Assembly (NCBI GenBank): GCA_027924585.1
Contig: BSBM01000092.1
Span: forward strand, 8,994,001 to 9,058,000
Direction: 5' to 3'
Length of the DNA: 64,000 nt
DNA from: Larix kaempferi
Lineage: Eukaryota; Streptophyta; Pinopsida; Pinales; Pinaceae
The notes under the pieces are model-generated. The model had not been told where the DNA came from. It did not search any database and worked only from the letters and a program-made list of their open reading frames with translations. Below are positions 23,821-36,237 of the stretch, piece by piece (position 1 is the first letter of the stretch; each line of letters begins with the position of its first letter). The position numbers and the translations under genes are program-made.

Positions 23821-23842
23821 TTTTGGCGCCGTTGCTGGGGAG
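23821..23842 (+). promoter_or_regulatory. Primer-binding site of element D
   Basis: TTTTGGCGCCGTTGCTGGGG directly follows the left LTR. It differs by one base from the common TGGCGCCGTTGCCGGGGA site. Confidence 0.85.
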
Positions 23843-24224
23843 GTGCTAAAGGGATTGGAGTCTAGGTAGATAGGGGTAGATATGATGCTTTTACATTACA
23901 CAACAAGGGGGAGGGGAGAATGGTAAGACGAGAGGTAAGAACCTGCGCATCCACTTTAGTGGGTTGCCCCAAATCTTGTTGTTCCTTTCTACACAAGTGT
24001 GATTTCCTTTCTGTACGTTTGAGTATTTAATTTTCTGCAATTTATTTCGTAATGTTTGTCTTTCTTCTTTTCAGGTGTGTTATTCTTTCAGCAAGTGTGG
24101 TGTGTTTTAGTTCGCAAATTTGTTTTAGTAAAAAAAATTATTTTAAAAATACATAAAAACATTTGGGTGCTGTAAGAACCTAGGGACTAATCCATGTGTG
24201 AAGTAGGATCTATCAACCGACAAA

Positions 24225-24674
24225 ATGGATTCAGAGGTGATCATCAGTATGAGAAAACTCTCTCAAATCCTAGCAGCAGCTGGGATCTCAATTTATTCTT
24301 CTCAAGAAGAACACAACTTTACGGAAATAAAAATTTTATCTACCTCTCCGGAAATAATAGAAGAACCACAGTTCCATGAGCTACAAACCAACCCTTCTTG
24401 TCAACCTTCCAAGGAAACCGGAAACTTGGAGACTACATTCGATGAAGAGAGACTTGAAATTGAAGAGTGTAACACATATATATCAATAGATCCTTTATGT
24501 ACTCAAGCAATTGAACATTCAGAAGAAGAGGACCTGCATGTCTTGAGGAACGAAGGTGGGTACCATGATTACATTGAAATCTGGTTTCAAGAGGTAAACC
24601 AATCACAATACCATTCCTTCATTCAACACCTTCTGATGCAAAGGCAAGTAAGTCAGTTGATTCTCCACATCTAG
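24225..24674 (+). CDS. Uncharacterised 149-residue ORF in element D
   Basis: Starts at ATG 24225, about 400 bp after the primer site, and ends at a stop at 24672-24674. The product is acidic (EEERLEIEEC-like stretches, EHSEEEDLHVL) with no knuckle, protease or RT motif. Position suggests a gag-like or element-specific ORF1, but no similarity was recognised. It is the longest ORF inside D and could also be chance. No other coding sequence was found up to 27103. Confidence 0.35.
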   Translation: MDSEVIISMRKLSQILAAAGISIYSSQEEHNFTEIKILSTSPEIIEEPQFHELQTNPSCQPSKETGNLETTFDEERLEIEECNTYISIDPLCTQAIEHSEEEDLHVLRNEGGYHDYIEIWFQEVNQSQYHSFIQHLLMQRQVSQLILHI

Positions 24675-25435
24675 GTAATCACTGCAATAATTTTCTCGTA
24701 TGTGGATAAAGGTATGTTTTTAATCTTGCTTCGCACTTGGTTACATTGGAAAAAATCATATACTTGAATATAATTGTTTTTCTTTAAGTAGAATATGATA
24801 TTATGTACATATATTTCTATTTCTTGGAATAAATGAGAATCATTTTTGGCAATTGGTTTATATTTACACAGGAATTTTGGTTAGCTCATATAGCTTCATC
24901 AATTAAAAAGGGAAGTATTTCTTGTGATTTATTTTCCTTTGATTATTTTGCAAAATAAAGATTTTTGATTTCTAACCACTTCTCTTTTATGATTCTTTTC
25001 GATTAGTTTCATTTTTATGCTCATATGGTATTTGATTCAAATATGCAAGTTCATGATTTATCATTAGAACAGTTGCTTAAGACCTACTATAATCAACATG
25101 TTTTTCAAAAAAGGTTTTATCTCACACCTATGGACTACTAGTTCATCTTAGACTCATTATCAAAACTTGTCTCTTAATCATTTTTAAAAAAGGTAAGCTC
25201 AGGGGTAAGTGATATTTCTACTTGTGGGGAACACTACTAATCTCTTATGAAGAAGATAGACTGAGAGGTCAAAGTCAGCTTTAGGTTATTCTATTTTGAT
25301 ATGATCAGTAATGCAGGCTATTATAGATAAAGTTACTCATAAGGTCCGCTCTAAAAATTTTGAATTATGTGTTTAGCAATGCTTAATACACTCTTGTACC
25401 AACTGGCTTCCATACACTAACACTATTATACAAAG

Positions 25436-25640
25436 CAAACCCGCTGGGGTACTGAACAGGCTCGCTAGCATCGGGTCCATGCTAAGTAAAATCTTAAACA
25501 AGGAAGCTCGGTAAATTCAAGTAAACCCGCCAAGGTATTGAACAGGCTCACTGGCAGTGGGGATATGCTTGCATGGTACCAAGATAATCCACCGGGGTAC
25601 TGAACAGGCCTACTGGCAGCAGGGCAATATCGGGTGAAAG
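25436..25640. repeat. Three imperfect repeats around AACCCGCTGGGGTACTG in element D
   Basis: Copies start near 25436, 25522 and 25582. Each reads roughly AAACCCGCYGGGGTACTGAA, then CAGGCTCGCTGGCA and a G-rich end. Spacing is about 86 and 62 bp. The repeats lie in the untranslated inside of the element. Confidence 0.75.
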
Positions 25641-26125
25641 AGATATGGTTAATACATTACTATGCACATGACTCATTTTACAAACTTGAGTACACAAATA
25701 CATGTTTAAGCCAATTACTTATATTATCATTAGAGAATGGTTGTAAGTTGGACTTAGACCCTGTCATCCAATTCAAACAATACCTAGGATGTGTTTATCC
25801 TAGAAGTGGGACCCATAACCATAAAAATCTATCAAACTCCAGGGTGAAATTTATCTATATTCTTAAGATGACAAGAAATCTTTCAGAATGAGTCATGGAT
25901 GACTGGTTTTCCTATGGCATTTTTCGCATCAATTACACCATTACTATTCATATGGTCTTCATAAACACTGTTATTTATTTATTTTTGATGAATTTTCCTG
26001 TATGAATCATTTCCATTTTAGTTAGTATCTCTTTTTCAATAAAATAACAACATTTCAGAATTATTGGCTAAACTATTAATTTGAAAATTTGTATACCAAT
26101 CAGTTCTTTTTCTTTGATGGCTTGA

Positions 26126-26155
26126 GGACATGCCATATTTTTGGTTTGTGGGAGG
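26126..26155 (+). promoter_or_regulatory. Internal copy of the element D polypurine region
   Basis: GGACATGCCATATTTTTGG then TTTGTGGGAGG closely matches 27075-27103, which directly precedes the right LTR. It may be an internal primer tract or a scar of a rearrangement. Confidence 0.45.
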
Positions 26156-27103
26156 TACAGAACTATCTTTATTTTCTGATTACTTATCAAAAAGTTTATT
26201 CATCTCTGACAAAATGATAGGTGTTTTCAGGAATAATGCAAGTAACGGAAAAAATAAACTGTTCTAATCCATGTTGACCAAAGAAGAGCAACTGGAGATT
26301 TATGAAAAAACAGGTTTATATCATCCTTTTGTGTGCTGGAAGCCTTAGAAATTCTCTGCATAATCAGCAGCAATCAGATCCAGCAAGCACATTTTGTACA
26401 GACAAATGGTTTGTATGAAGGGTCGAATGAAGCGAATGAATGATGATCCGAATGAAACCATAGCTTATAACATCATGATTAATTGTGCTAAAGATATTTA
26501 ATTTTTGAATTCTATTGATAAATCTAATCGACTAACCATATCAAGGATTAATCAAATGTCATATCTGCACACGATCTCATTCATTTAATTCATCTCGGCT
26601 TCACCAAATGAATCGATTAATCATGCATTATTGTGATTTTTAGAATTATTATCTGGTTATCATATGGTTTTAACGTTTCATTAAGTTATATGCAAATAAA
26701 TCAACATGCGAACCGTCATTTTATTAATCAAAGATCATCATGATTTTTAATGCACTATGTTATAATCCCATGATGAAAATTTTCTTTCAACCTGTCCAAA
26801 GTTTACTTTGGACATGGTTGAATATTTCACAAACCATATGAATTCATTAATGCACACATCTTTATTATGGGACACGTTTCAAAAATTCTGAATAATGGTG
26901 TGATCGTTCAAACGTGCCAAATTTCCATCTCATGATTTTTCAAACATTCAATTGGACCTTGTTTTAAAACTGACCCCTGCATGATCCTCACCATCACGCT
27001 GCTCGCTCTCATCCTTTCCGAGTCCATCCATCCGCATCCACTTCTTCCTTATTTCTTTTTCTCTTTGCTCAGTGGGACATGGCATATCTTCGGTTTGGGG
27101 GAG

Positions 27104-29445
27104 TGTTGACGTCCATTTTTGTCACCATTTTTTATCATCAAATATACTCTGAGTGGCATTATTTTCACTATTTTGATATAATAAATCATTCTTTCCACCA
27201 TTCAAACCATTAAAAAGACCAAGTATGCATATATTCACTTATCATATGGATTTTGGTCAAATCTTGCCATATTATGATTTATTAATGTTTAATTGACATT
27301 TTTGTGACTTGCTTGGTATTTAGTTTTGATCTACAGGCTGCGTTTTTTCAAACGATCTTCCATTCAGACTGTGTGTTTATGTTGCTAATGTTCAGCCGCG
27401 TCCAGCCTGTCATTCAGCCTAGCGTTCGACCTGCAGAATCAGTAGTTGGCATATTTCGGGCCATTAAAGATGGAAATAGGCACGTGGGTTTTGTTTGCCA
27501 TGGAGTCGTCATGGTTAATGAGCTATTGTTCTGGAAGATTCTTCCCCATGCCCTCCAATATTGAAAGCACACTCTCCACCCATGTCAACATCCCACGCTC
27601 CGATTCTCCTGCTCATTCAGCCTGGTATCACGCACGCTTGTTCACGCCGATGTTCTAGAGGAGTCCAGTCCGCCCACGCTCAGTCTGCCAACACAACTCC
27701 TTTCCCACGTAGACACTCCAGCAGCTTCATCCTTCCATGCTCAGTCTTACAGCACATGCTTCTGCCCACGGTTGAAGGAAACGAGCACGCAGCTGTTCGT
27801 GTTGGGTAGGATCGACCCCGTAAAACCTGGTGGATGCCCTCTGCGTTGTCGTGTATCACTTTAAGCAGCCGTTTGTAGTCTTAAAAGACCTCTATTTTTA
27901 GAGAGGTCGACTTTGTCGACCTTCTCTCCCATTGTAACTTATAAATAGATGCCTCTTATGGAGAAAATGGGGGGATCAGATAGCATAGAGAATATACAAG
28001 AGATAGCAGTTACGTCTACATAGGTATTGTGTAATTTTCTCTGAATTAATGGAAGTTTTAGTACATTGATGTTCTGCTGATAGTGTTTACGACAGTTTAG
28101 TTTCCATCTCTGATTACTGGGAAGGGCCCCTCATCAACCAGAGTTTTATTTCATTTTGTATTTTCTTTCTGCAAGTAGATAGTTTATTTCTCATTTGTTT
28201 AAATTATTCTTGTTTACTGTAGATGTTATTTCCTTGCTTTTCTTGTATATTATATTCTTCTGCTAACACAATCTCTTTTTCAGGATTAGGAATGGTCGAC
28301 CAAGCTTAGTACTCTGTAGTTGCTTTCAGTTTTCCTCCATAATCAATCGTTAGATGTTATTTCAGTTTCTTCCATCAGTTTCTTATTCTTGTAGTTGTAG
28401 GTTAATTCCATTAATTAATCAGCCTCTTCCTCTGTAGCTGTAGGTTACTTCTATCTTCCATCATTAATCTTGCTTCAACATATATAGAAATAGTTCTTCT
28501 TCTTATATCATCATTCGGACCTTTACACTTTTTGCATTGTTTTATGCTTTTTCAGAATCCAGTTTCTTCTGCTTTTTAAATATAATGCTTCTTGCTTCTA
28601 ATTAACAGTTTTAGATGTAATTTAAATCTTGTTTTATGTTACATAGAATTTTTAATTAAGTTTTGTCATTATTTCCTACTTGCATATTATCTTCCTTAAT
28701 CTTATTTTTAACCTTCTTCCAAAGTTAAGTTCTTCACATCTGATTTGCTAATTAGTTATTGTTTCAAAATTTATCATTCTTGTTCCTACATAGTTTATTT
28801 TTAAGTAAAAAGTTAATAATTTCATTTTCCAAGTTATTTAAGTTTTGATAGTTTCCTTGTTAATCATCAGATTAGTTTTCCATTCATATAAATAATGAAG
28901 ATGTTCATGACATAAGATTTGTATCAGAAATAAATATCTTTATCAAGTCTCCTCCTTGCTCTTATATAAAATATCTTGATCAAGTTTTCTACTTGCTTCC
29001 AAATCAAATCAAGTTCAATTAAATATCTTTATTAAGTTTTCTACTTGCTTCTAGATTAACATTTATTTCCAAGTCATTTGTATATTGCTTAGATTTCCTT
29101 AAAATTGTTTCATGCTTCACCTTCATAGGATAGCATAGATATTTGCATGCCTTTGGTTTCAGAATAGTCATTAGATTGCATGATTGATTTCTTGTCAATA
29201 AGTTGGACTGTTAATAGTATTTTATTTTGACTTAATTCTAAGTAGTGTAATTAGGTTTTCAATTATCATTCACTTGCAATTAATAATTCAGAATCCTTAC
29301 TCAATTCTAGGTAGATTACCAGCTTCATATTATCTTAGATTAGTTCAAGCCTTCAATCCTGCACATATAGTGTTTGCATCTCATCAGCTCCATTCTCGGG
29401 TTGACAATTAAGTGTTGAATTAGATAGCATATATTTTACCCAACA
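27104..29445 (+). repeat. Right LTR of element D
   Basis: 2342 bp, preceded by TTTGGGGGAG (27094-27103) and followed by the CAGTG duplicate. It lacks the solo LTR insert and about 190 bp near 28505. Confidence 0.94.
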
Positions 29446-31407
29446 CAGTGTCCCTACGGCATTTGAGTGACTCTAACGACATGATGATGATGATGTTGTT
29501 GCATCCTGAAAATGATAAATATAGCATGGATGATCTGTATGATGTTGACTAGGGTGTTGATGATGACGATGGTGTGAATGTCAATAATGATGATGTAGGA
29601 AATTATAGCACTATTTGAACTTGACTAATCCTAATGGAACCTAAATGACCCTAATCATTAGAGAAATTTTGAGGTAAAAAATGGGCCTCAAAACAAAAGA
29701 AATGTACTATAAAAATCAACCAATAGGATTCAAGGTGATGATGTCAACCATGGGGGATGAATCACCATTTTTGGGTAAAAAAGTAAAAAGGTAAAAAGGT
29801 CAAAGTGAAAAAATTACTTCTTCAATTTGCATTTTCAACCTATCTCCCTGTATATTCACTCAAATTTTGATCATGAGCAACCGTTGGATGGGGAATTTAT
29901 CCAAAGAGTACCCACTCAGCATACTTTTAATGGACCTCGCTACCTAAAAAAGAAGAAATACATGAAAAAATGTGATGATGATGTCGTCAGCATGTTTTTT
30001 CATGTATTTCTTCTTTTTAGTGAAGTGGGGTCCATCCAAATTATGCTGAGTGGGTACTTGTTGGATGTGGAATTGAATTCCCCATCCAACAACTGCTTGT
30101 GATCGAAATTTGAGTGAATATACAGGGAGATAAGTTGAAAATACAAATTGAAGAAGTAGTTTTTCTTTTTTCCTCCAAAATTTGATGAGGTATGCTAATA
30201 TTATTTTATTCTTTCCGCTATTATTTTATAATTTTCCTTAGGAGGCCCATTTTCGACCTCAAAATTTCTCTAATGGGCATTTGAGTGACCCTAAGAGCAC
30301 CTAAATGACCCTAATGGCATTTGATTGTCCCTAACAACATTTGAGTGACCCTAATGGAACTTGAGTCACCCTAACATCATGATGATGATGTTGATGATGC
30401 ACGATGACAATGATGATGGCATTGATGATGATTTGATTACAAGATGATAAAAATGACAATTATGATCACTACATTGATAATGAAAATGACGATGAGTCTG
30501 GTGATAATATCGATCTATATGATGATGGAAATTATGATAACGATAGTGATGATGATGACAATGAGGATCATGATGATGTTGATTTCAATGATGATGATGC
30601 ATTTGATAGCACTATCTGATCCTGATTGATCCTAATGGCACCTAAATGACTCTAATGGCTTTTTAGTGACCCTAATGTCACTTAAATGACCTTGAAGGCA
30701 TCTAAGTGTCCTTAAAAACATTTGAGTGATCCTAATGGTATTTGAGTGACCCTAAAATCATGACAACAGAAACGATGATGATGAATGATGAAAAAGATGA
30801 TTGCGTTTATGATGATTTGATTATAAGATGATAACGGTGAAAATTGATTCCTACATTCCCAATCAGAGGCAAAATCTATTCTATGAAACTTAATTGATTA
30901 ATAGGTGGTTGGATGCCTTTTTCATCATCAAAATGATCATGATGATTATAATCATGACATTTACTGTGATGATATATGATGATGACATTGGTTATCAATA
31001 TGGTGATAATTTCGATGTCTAGGACAATGGAAATGATGATAATAGCTGTGATGATGATGATAGCGAGGATCATGACAATTACTAATTATTAAGACCCATC
31101 GACTAATTAGGCAAGAGAAAATATCTTTTATGAAATTGTTGAAAGGTAGTAAGATGTCTTGTTCATCATCACAATGTGGTTGACATGAATGACTATGATC
31201 ACAATGATATATGATGATGAAAGTGATGATGATGATACTGATGTAATGTATGATGTTCACAATGATGATTAGGATGATGATGACATTGACGATGTCGATT
31301 CCAATGTTCATGATGCATGTGATATCACTTATGGATCTTGATTGATCCTAATGGCACCTAAATGACCCTAATGTCACCAAAATGACTCTAATGGCATTCG
31401 AGTGTCC
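29446..31407. repeat. Composite satellite, middle segment
   Basis: Blocks of 20-bp units (CCTAATGGCATTTGAGTGAC and variants) alternate with GAT/GAC tracts and two unique blocks, one starting near TTATAAGATGATAACGG and the other near ATTATTAAGACCCATCGAC. The GATCCTGATTGATCC anchor recurs at about 30615 and 31330, giving a higher-order period near 710 bp. The foldback element F is inserted in it and element G splits it from the next segment. Met/Ile-rich open frames here are by-products of GAT repeats. Confidence 0.88.
29656..30276. mobile_element. Element F: 621-bp foldback (MITE-like) element
   Basis: The ends CATTAGAGAAATTTTGAGGT and ACCTCAAAATTTCTCTAATG are inverted repeats. The similarity continues inward through most of the element to a near-perfect stem (CTAAAAAAGAAGAAATACATG and its complement) around an 18-base loop at about 29973-29990. 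Joining the two flanks directly gives a perfect 20-bp satellite unit, so it is an insertion. A target duplication could not be fixed with certainty. It has no coding capacity. Confidence 0.82.
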
Positions 31408-32055
31408 TGTTAGATTTACAGAAATTTCAATCTGATCTAGGATCTTAACTGAGAGAATAATATGTACAACATATCTACAGCATATCAATCATGGACACAA
31501 TAATACAAGCACACAAGAGACACAGAGTTTCACTGGGGAAAACCAAGAAGGTGAAAAACCCCACAAATTCCTTAGAGATAGATAGAGCAATGATACAACC
31601 AAAGTACAACCAAAGTACAACCAAAGTACAAGAGATAGTATTCTCCTAGCAGCTGATCCTCTGTCTCACATGTGAGCCACTTTCCAAGTGATGGAAGAGT
31701 GAGTAATGAGATGATCAAATAGAGATCTCCCGATCTCTATTTATACTTGTCCTATCCTGCCCAATAAACCAGTGGGGCCGAATTGTCTAACTTAGCATAA
31801 TAACCCATGGTTACATTAATCCGAGCTGACCCCAAACTTGGTGGTCTAATAACCCATTTACCCACATGACTCATACAGGGCCGACCCCATCAAGGTGGTC
31901 TAATAACCCATCAACAAGTCACAACACTTGCGACACTTGTCAATACCAATGATGACACTTCCGTATAGAGGAATAATAACATCTCTATAGGAGTACAATA
32001 TACATAGATGAAATACATAGGTGAAATACATTCTGAAGTTACATATACATCAACA
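31408..32055 (-). repeat. Downstream (3') LTR of element G
   Basis: 648 bp. A minus-strand TATA box is the complement of CTCTATTTATAC at 31735-31746. The complement of GGGGAAAACC near 31535 is part of the conserved Copia LTR motif. Confidence 0.92.
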
Positions 32056-32269
32056 CTCCCTCTTAACTAGGAAGGTATTTCTCAACACAGATCTGCTAGC
32101 ACAAGTCTTCTTCTCTGGATCATCATCACTAGATCATCGTCATCGAATCATCGTCACTGCTGCTATCTCAATCAATCTCCAATCTACTCGTCATAGGAAG
32201 TTCTATAGATCCAGTCCTTTTTCATACTGGATGTAGGTCCACCACCTGTAGGTCTTCATCATCACTGGC

Positions 32270-32960
32270 CATACTGTGGAATCTTTAGGATTGATTACAT
32301 GCATCAACAAAACCTCGAAAGAGCATCCCAGGAATGATTACAAGCTTACTGCTCAACCTATCGGATATCCCAAGATCTTTTACATGTTGACCTTCACAAA
32401 ACCTACTCAGAGAATCCCAGGATATTACAAGCACACCGCTCTACCTGTATGGATCTCAATAGAGCATCCCAGGCTGTTACGAGCACACTGCTCTACCTGT
32501 TCGGATTTTAAAGGATTTTTTCTATGTGAACTTTCACAAAACCTACTCAGAGCATCCCATGATGTTATGAACACACCGCTCTACCTGTCTGGATCTCGAT
32601 AGAGCATCCCAGGATGTTATGAGTACACTGCTCTACCTGTCCGAATTTTAAAGGATATTTTCTATGCAAAACTGTAGCAAAACCTACTCATAGCATCCTG
32701 GGATATTATGAGCACACCGCTGTACCTGTCTGGATCTCGATAGAGCATCCCAGGATGTTACAAGCACACCGCTCTACTTGTCCAAATTTGAAAGGGTCTT
32801 TTCTATGATACCTGTAGCAAAACCTACTCAGAGAATCCCAGGATGTTACGAGCACACCACTCTACCTGTCTGGATCTCGATAGAGCATCCCAGGATGTTA
32901 CAAGGACACCGCTCTACCTGTCCATATTTTAAAGGATATTTTCTATGCTACCTGCACAAC
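32270..32960. repeat. Tandem repeat array in the 3' untranslated part of element G
   Basis: The core GAGCATCCCAGGATGTTA followed by CACACCGCTCTACCTGT recurs about nine times. Cores alternate between 51- and 90-bp units, giving dimers of about 140 bp (32462, 32601, 32743, 32883). It lies between the RT fragment and the polypurine tract. A shorter CATCAACCTGATACATATC-like repeat continues to about 33150. Confidence 0.88.
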
Positions 32961-33144
32961 CTTTCCACGGCCATAAAGCATCGACCTGATACTCACCATA
33001 CATCATCATATGATCAACTTGATCATCATCATAGCATCAACCTGATGCATATCATCTGGAGCAACATCCTAAAGCTCATCATCTGTGATCATCCTGATCA
33101 CTATCATAGCATACAAAGTATCTACCTGATACATATCATCATAA

Positions 33145-33467
33145 ATGACATCCATCTGGTGTATCTTCCATTTCATCACTGCAGCCAGAGCCAGTACTGA
33201 TCCGATGGAAGTGTATCTGGCTACAAGTGCAAAAGTCTCTTCATAGTCTATTCCCTCTTTCTGAGAGAAGCCACGAGCTACAACCCTCGCTTTGCATTTT
33301 TCTATGCTACTATCTGCAGCATGCTTGATCTTATAGATCCACTTGGAAGTCACAACATAATTCCCTTCAGGTCTTGGGACTGCATCCCAAACATCATTCT
33401 TCATGATCGATTGGTACTCCTTGATCATGGCATTCTTCCCGAATCTTGGGAACTTCAATATATTCAA
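33145..33467 (-). pseudogene. Element G reverse transcriptase fragment
   Basis: The minus-strand frame shows the Copia RT N-terminal blocks: SIMKNDVWDAV, SKWIYKIKHAADSSIEKCKA, ARGFSQKEGIDYEETFA and MKWKIHQMDV. It stops before the catalytic YVDD block and runs into repeats, so the catalytic half is deleted. Confidence 0.9.
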
Positions 33468-33944
33468 TAGATAACTTTGTTTTTGAACAAATGTTGTAGT
33501 CCTTCTTTTGTAGGTGATGGTATACGATCTTTCCTACAAAACAAGTTAAATTGCATGATTAGAAACATCTCATAGTTTTCAGAACAAATTCTTATACATA
33601 AATAAATATGTCATACAGTCATGCAATTATCTTAGCCAATGCTTCAATACAACATTTATCCATATCCCGTAACTTTCTAGATGCCTTCCAATCTCTACCA
33701 GAACATTGTTTAAGAGTGTGCACAACTCCCAATATGTCAGCAAAGAGGTTTCATTCTAGATAAGTAGAAATGGAATGTTGTACAGTGCCATAGGCCACTT
33801 ACCCATCACATGCATATTAGTAGGATACTGTTCATTAATGCAATTATTCTAATATGCATAATACACACCCTAAGCATATACATCATTGAGCAATATTATT
33901 TAAACAAACAAGTATACAAGAAATGAAAATTCAAATACTTATCT

Positions 33945-34115
33945 TTGTTTGTTTGTTGGGTTGACTCCCTCTCAGTATTTGCTTCCTTTCTGCAACTCCA
34001 TTCTGATGTGGATTGTGAGAAGTGGTCAAATCCCTCTGAATGTATGCATCGTTGCAGAAACTACTGGAGTGTGCTCCCTCTTGATCTTTGATTCATGGAT
34101 TACCTATCCTTGAAC
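33945..34115 (-). pseudogene. Element G integrase fragment
   Basis: The complement of this stretch encodes SSSFCNDAYIQRDLTTSHNP followed by HQNGVAERKQ, the end of the Copia integrase core including its catalytic Glu block. It is only about 55 codons long, and the segment between it and the RT fragment has no recognised coding. Confidence 0.75.
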
Positions 34116-36225
34116 TTATATCCATCCTCGATCACTATGCATGCTTACTAGTATCATCATTGTGTTACCCTCGAGATCTCATACCTAATCATACATTCAT
34201 TAGTATAATTTCAATACTATCAAAACACAATAATCTTAAACATGTATAGTCATGATCATTTCAAACACAGATAATAAGCATTAGCATTCAATGTTTTAGG
34301 GAAGACTTCTCTTACTCATGCATATTCATATTTGACCATAGAACTCTTCTGGTTAGTCATATCATCAATCAAGGTAAGAGACATAATATGCATAAACCCT
34401 AGATTACTTAAATTTCTAACTTCATAAATAATCATTATCAATCATGCCATGTATACTTATATAAGATATCCTAACACAAGGTAGGATTCTAACTTGATAT
34501 AGGAAAAACATACCTGGATTAGCATGCTAGCTAGTTATGTCTAACATACCCGTATAATGTCTTCTTGTTCTCTTCAATGACTTGTGCTAGTAACCTACAT
34601 ATCTCATAGGTTAAGCATTATAGAACCAAGTTATACATACCTCGTAAGTATATCTTCTATGTGATCCATGACAATGGGTGAATCTTTGCCTTCATGTCAC
34701 CATGGTCATATGTTCTTGAACTAGAACATGATTTGTCTTTCTCGATGTACCTTTCATGTTAGCCGACAACATCAACCTCATACAACACCACAATGCATTA
34801 GTACAATCATAAGTGTTATAACCTTAATCAATGAATATCTTCTATCATGCATTCATATTTTTATTAAAGTGATACGACAAGTCTAAGATTAATCAAGATT
34901 TTACTAACCTTAATGATGACAAACATATCATAAACTTAATCATGAACAGAATTCGAAGCATACCTATGAGTCATACTTGTTGGGATTGCTTGTAATCTTC
35001 TTATGTAAGGCCTTAGCCTCATCTCCCTCTGAAACAAGAACTTCTTCACTTGTGCAGGTGATCAATCCATCCTCTTCTAGGATTAACCCAATCCACTTGA
35101 TTTGCAGAAACTGGATCTGGAGCTGGATTAGGGTTTGTTAGAGAGACCCTAAAAATTCAAACTTGTGAAAGGATAGAAATATGCACCTTGATGAGCTGAT
35201 CAAGCTGGTATACTCAGAGTTTGAAAACTGCAAAGTTTCACCCCTCAAAATTGCCTTTGAAACTTTCGGATCTTCTGGACAGGATCCCGAACTAGTGTTT
35301 GATAAAGCCCACCCTTCTGCCCAACCAAATGGTTCGATCCAAGGCTCTAAACTTCAATTTTTCTGAGGAGCTTCCATCCGTGATCATAGACTTCAGAAAT
35401 TCCAACTTTTGCAGAAGCCCTAATTTTCCACCTTTCCGATCAGAATCCCGAACTAGGGTTTGATCAAGCTCGGCCTTCTGCCCAACCAAAAAATTCGATC
35501 TTGGTCTCTAAATTTTGATTTTGATGAGGATCATCCAGCCGTGGTCTCCGATACAAAAGATTCCAACATTCTTCGAAACCCTAAATTCCCGGAGCCATGA
35601 ATAAAGGTGCTCAAAATCCAATTCTGTTTTGACAGAAATATGCACCTGATTGTTTCTAGTGTAACTCTGAACTTTCAGATATACAGGGTCTGAAAATTCT
35701 TCCCGTGGTAGCCTAACCTGTTATCTTTCCAACCCCACAGGTCTGACCTCAATTGGATTCTCTAAGAGAGAGTTATGCCAAGTGTCACAATGTGACCTGT
35801 TTATGGGATAAAACAGGAGAGCAAACTTGTATGGCATGCCACGTGTCACTGGTTTAGTTTCGACCTCTGAGAAAGTACATTCCGTGCCCTACCTACCACT
35901 TTTTACTAAATTTCATTTGGAGCTTCCTAGCCCAAGTTATGACCTTTTTGCCTAGGTCACTTGTTTATGACTCAGATCTGGAAGAGGCATAAACCCTATA
36001 TTGTACAGATCATAAATCACAAAGTACAACAAATTAGAGGTTTTCCTTTGGACACAAGGTACATGGGGATGTTAGCTTCAACCTGTAATATTTTCAGATC
36101 CTTAAACCTCACCGAAATGTATTTATAGCGAAATTTCTACGATGACTGGTGTTTTCTATATCAAGCCCTACCTTCGCAAATGCAACAAGTGTCATAAATG
36201 CCATATCATGCCTTCTTTCAGGCTA
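34116..36225. other. Non-coding inside of element G
   Basis: AT-rich sequence without gag. The part from about 35100 to 36225 is leader-like on the minus strand and contains a direct near-repeat (CCCGAACTAGTGTTTGAT near 35286 and CCCGAACTAGGGTTTGAT near 35448). Confidence 0.5.
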
Positions 36226-36237
36226 GCTCTAATACCA

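Larger units (their letters stand above)
19646..29445 (+). mobile_element. Element D: large non-autonomous Tat/Athila-like gypsy retrotransposon
   Basis: Direct LTRs are at 19646-23820 and 27104-29445. The flanking CAGTG (19641-19645 and 29446-29450) is a target duplication. The LTRs begin TGTTGACGTCCATTTTTG and end ACCCAACA (ACCCAAAA in the left copy). The primer site is TTTTGGCGCCGTTGCTGGGG, the type used by Athila/Tat lineages and usually assigned to tRNA-Asp. A TTTGGGGGAG tract precedes the right LTR. The 3.3-kb inside shows no protease, RT or integrase. The left LTR is lengthened by the solo LTR E. By eye the two LTRs differ by about 4 percent in the first 200 bases. Confidence 0.93.

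Noticed and set aside
29656-30276. TAAT as the target duplication of foldback F
   Set aside because: TAAT occurs at both edges but overlaps the inverted ends, so the boundary is ambiguous; left undetermined.
30444-31311. Met/Ile/Asp-rich frames on both strands
   Set aside because: Products of GAT/GAC trinucleotide tracts.
32276-33200. Two plus-strand frames of 108 and 140 codons with repeated peptides
   Set aside because: They translate the tandem array of element G on the strand opposite to its coding direction.
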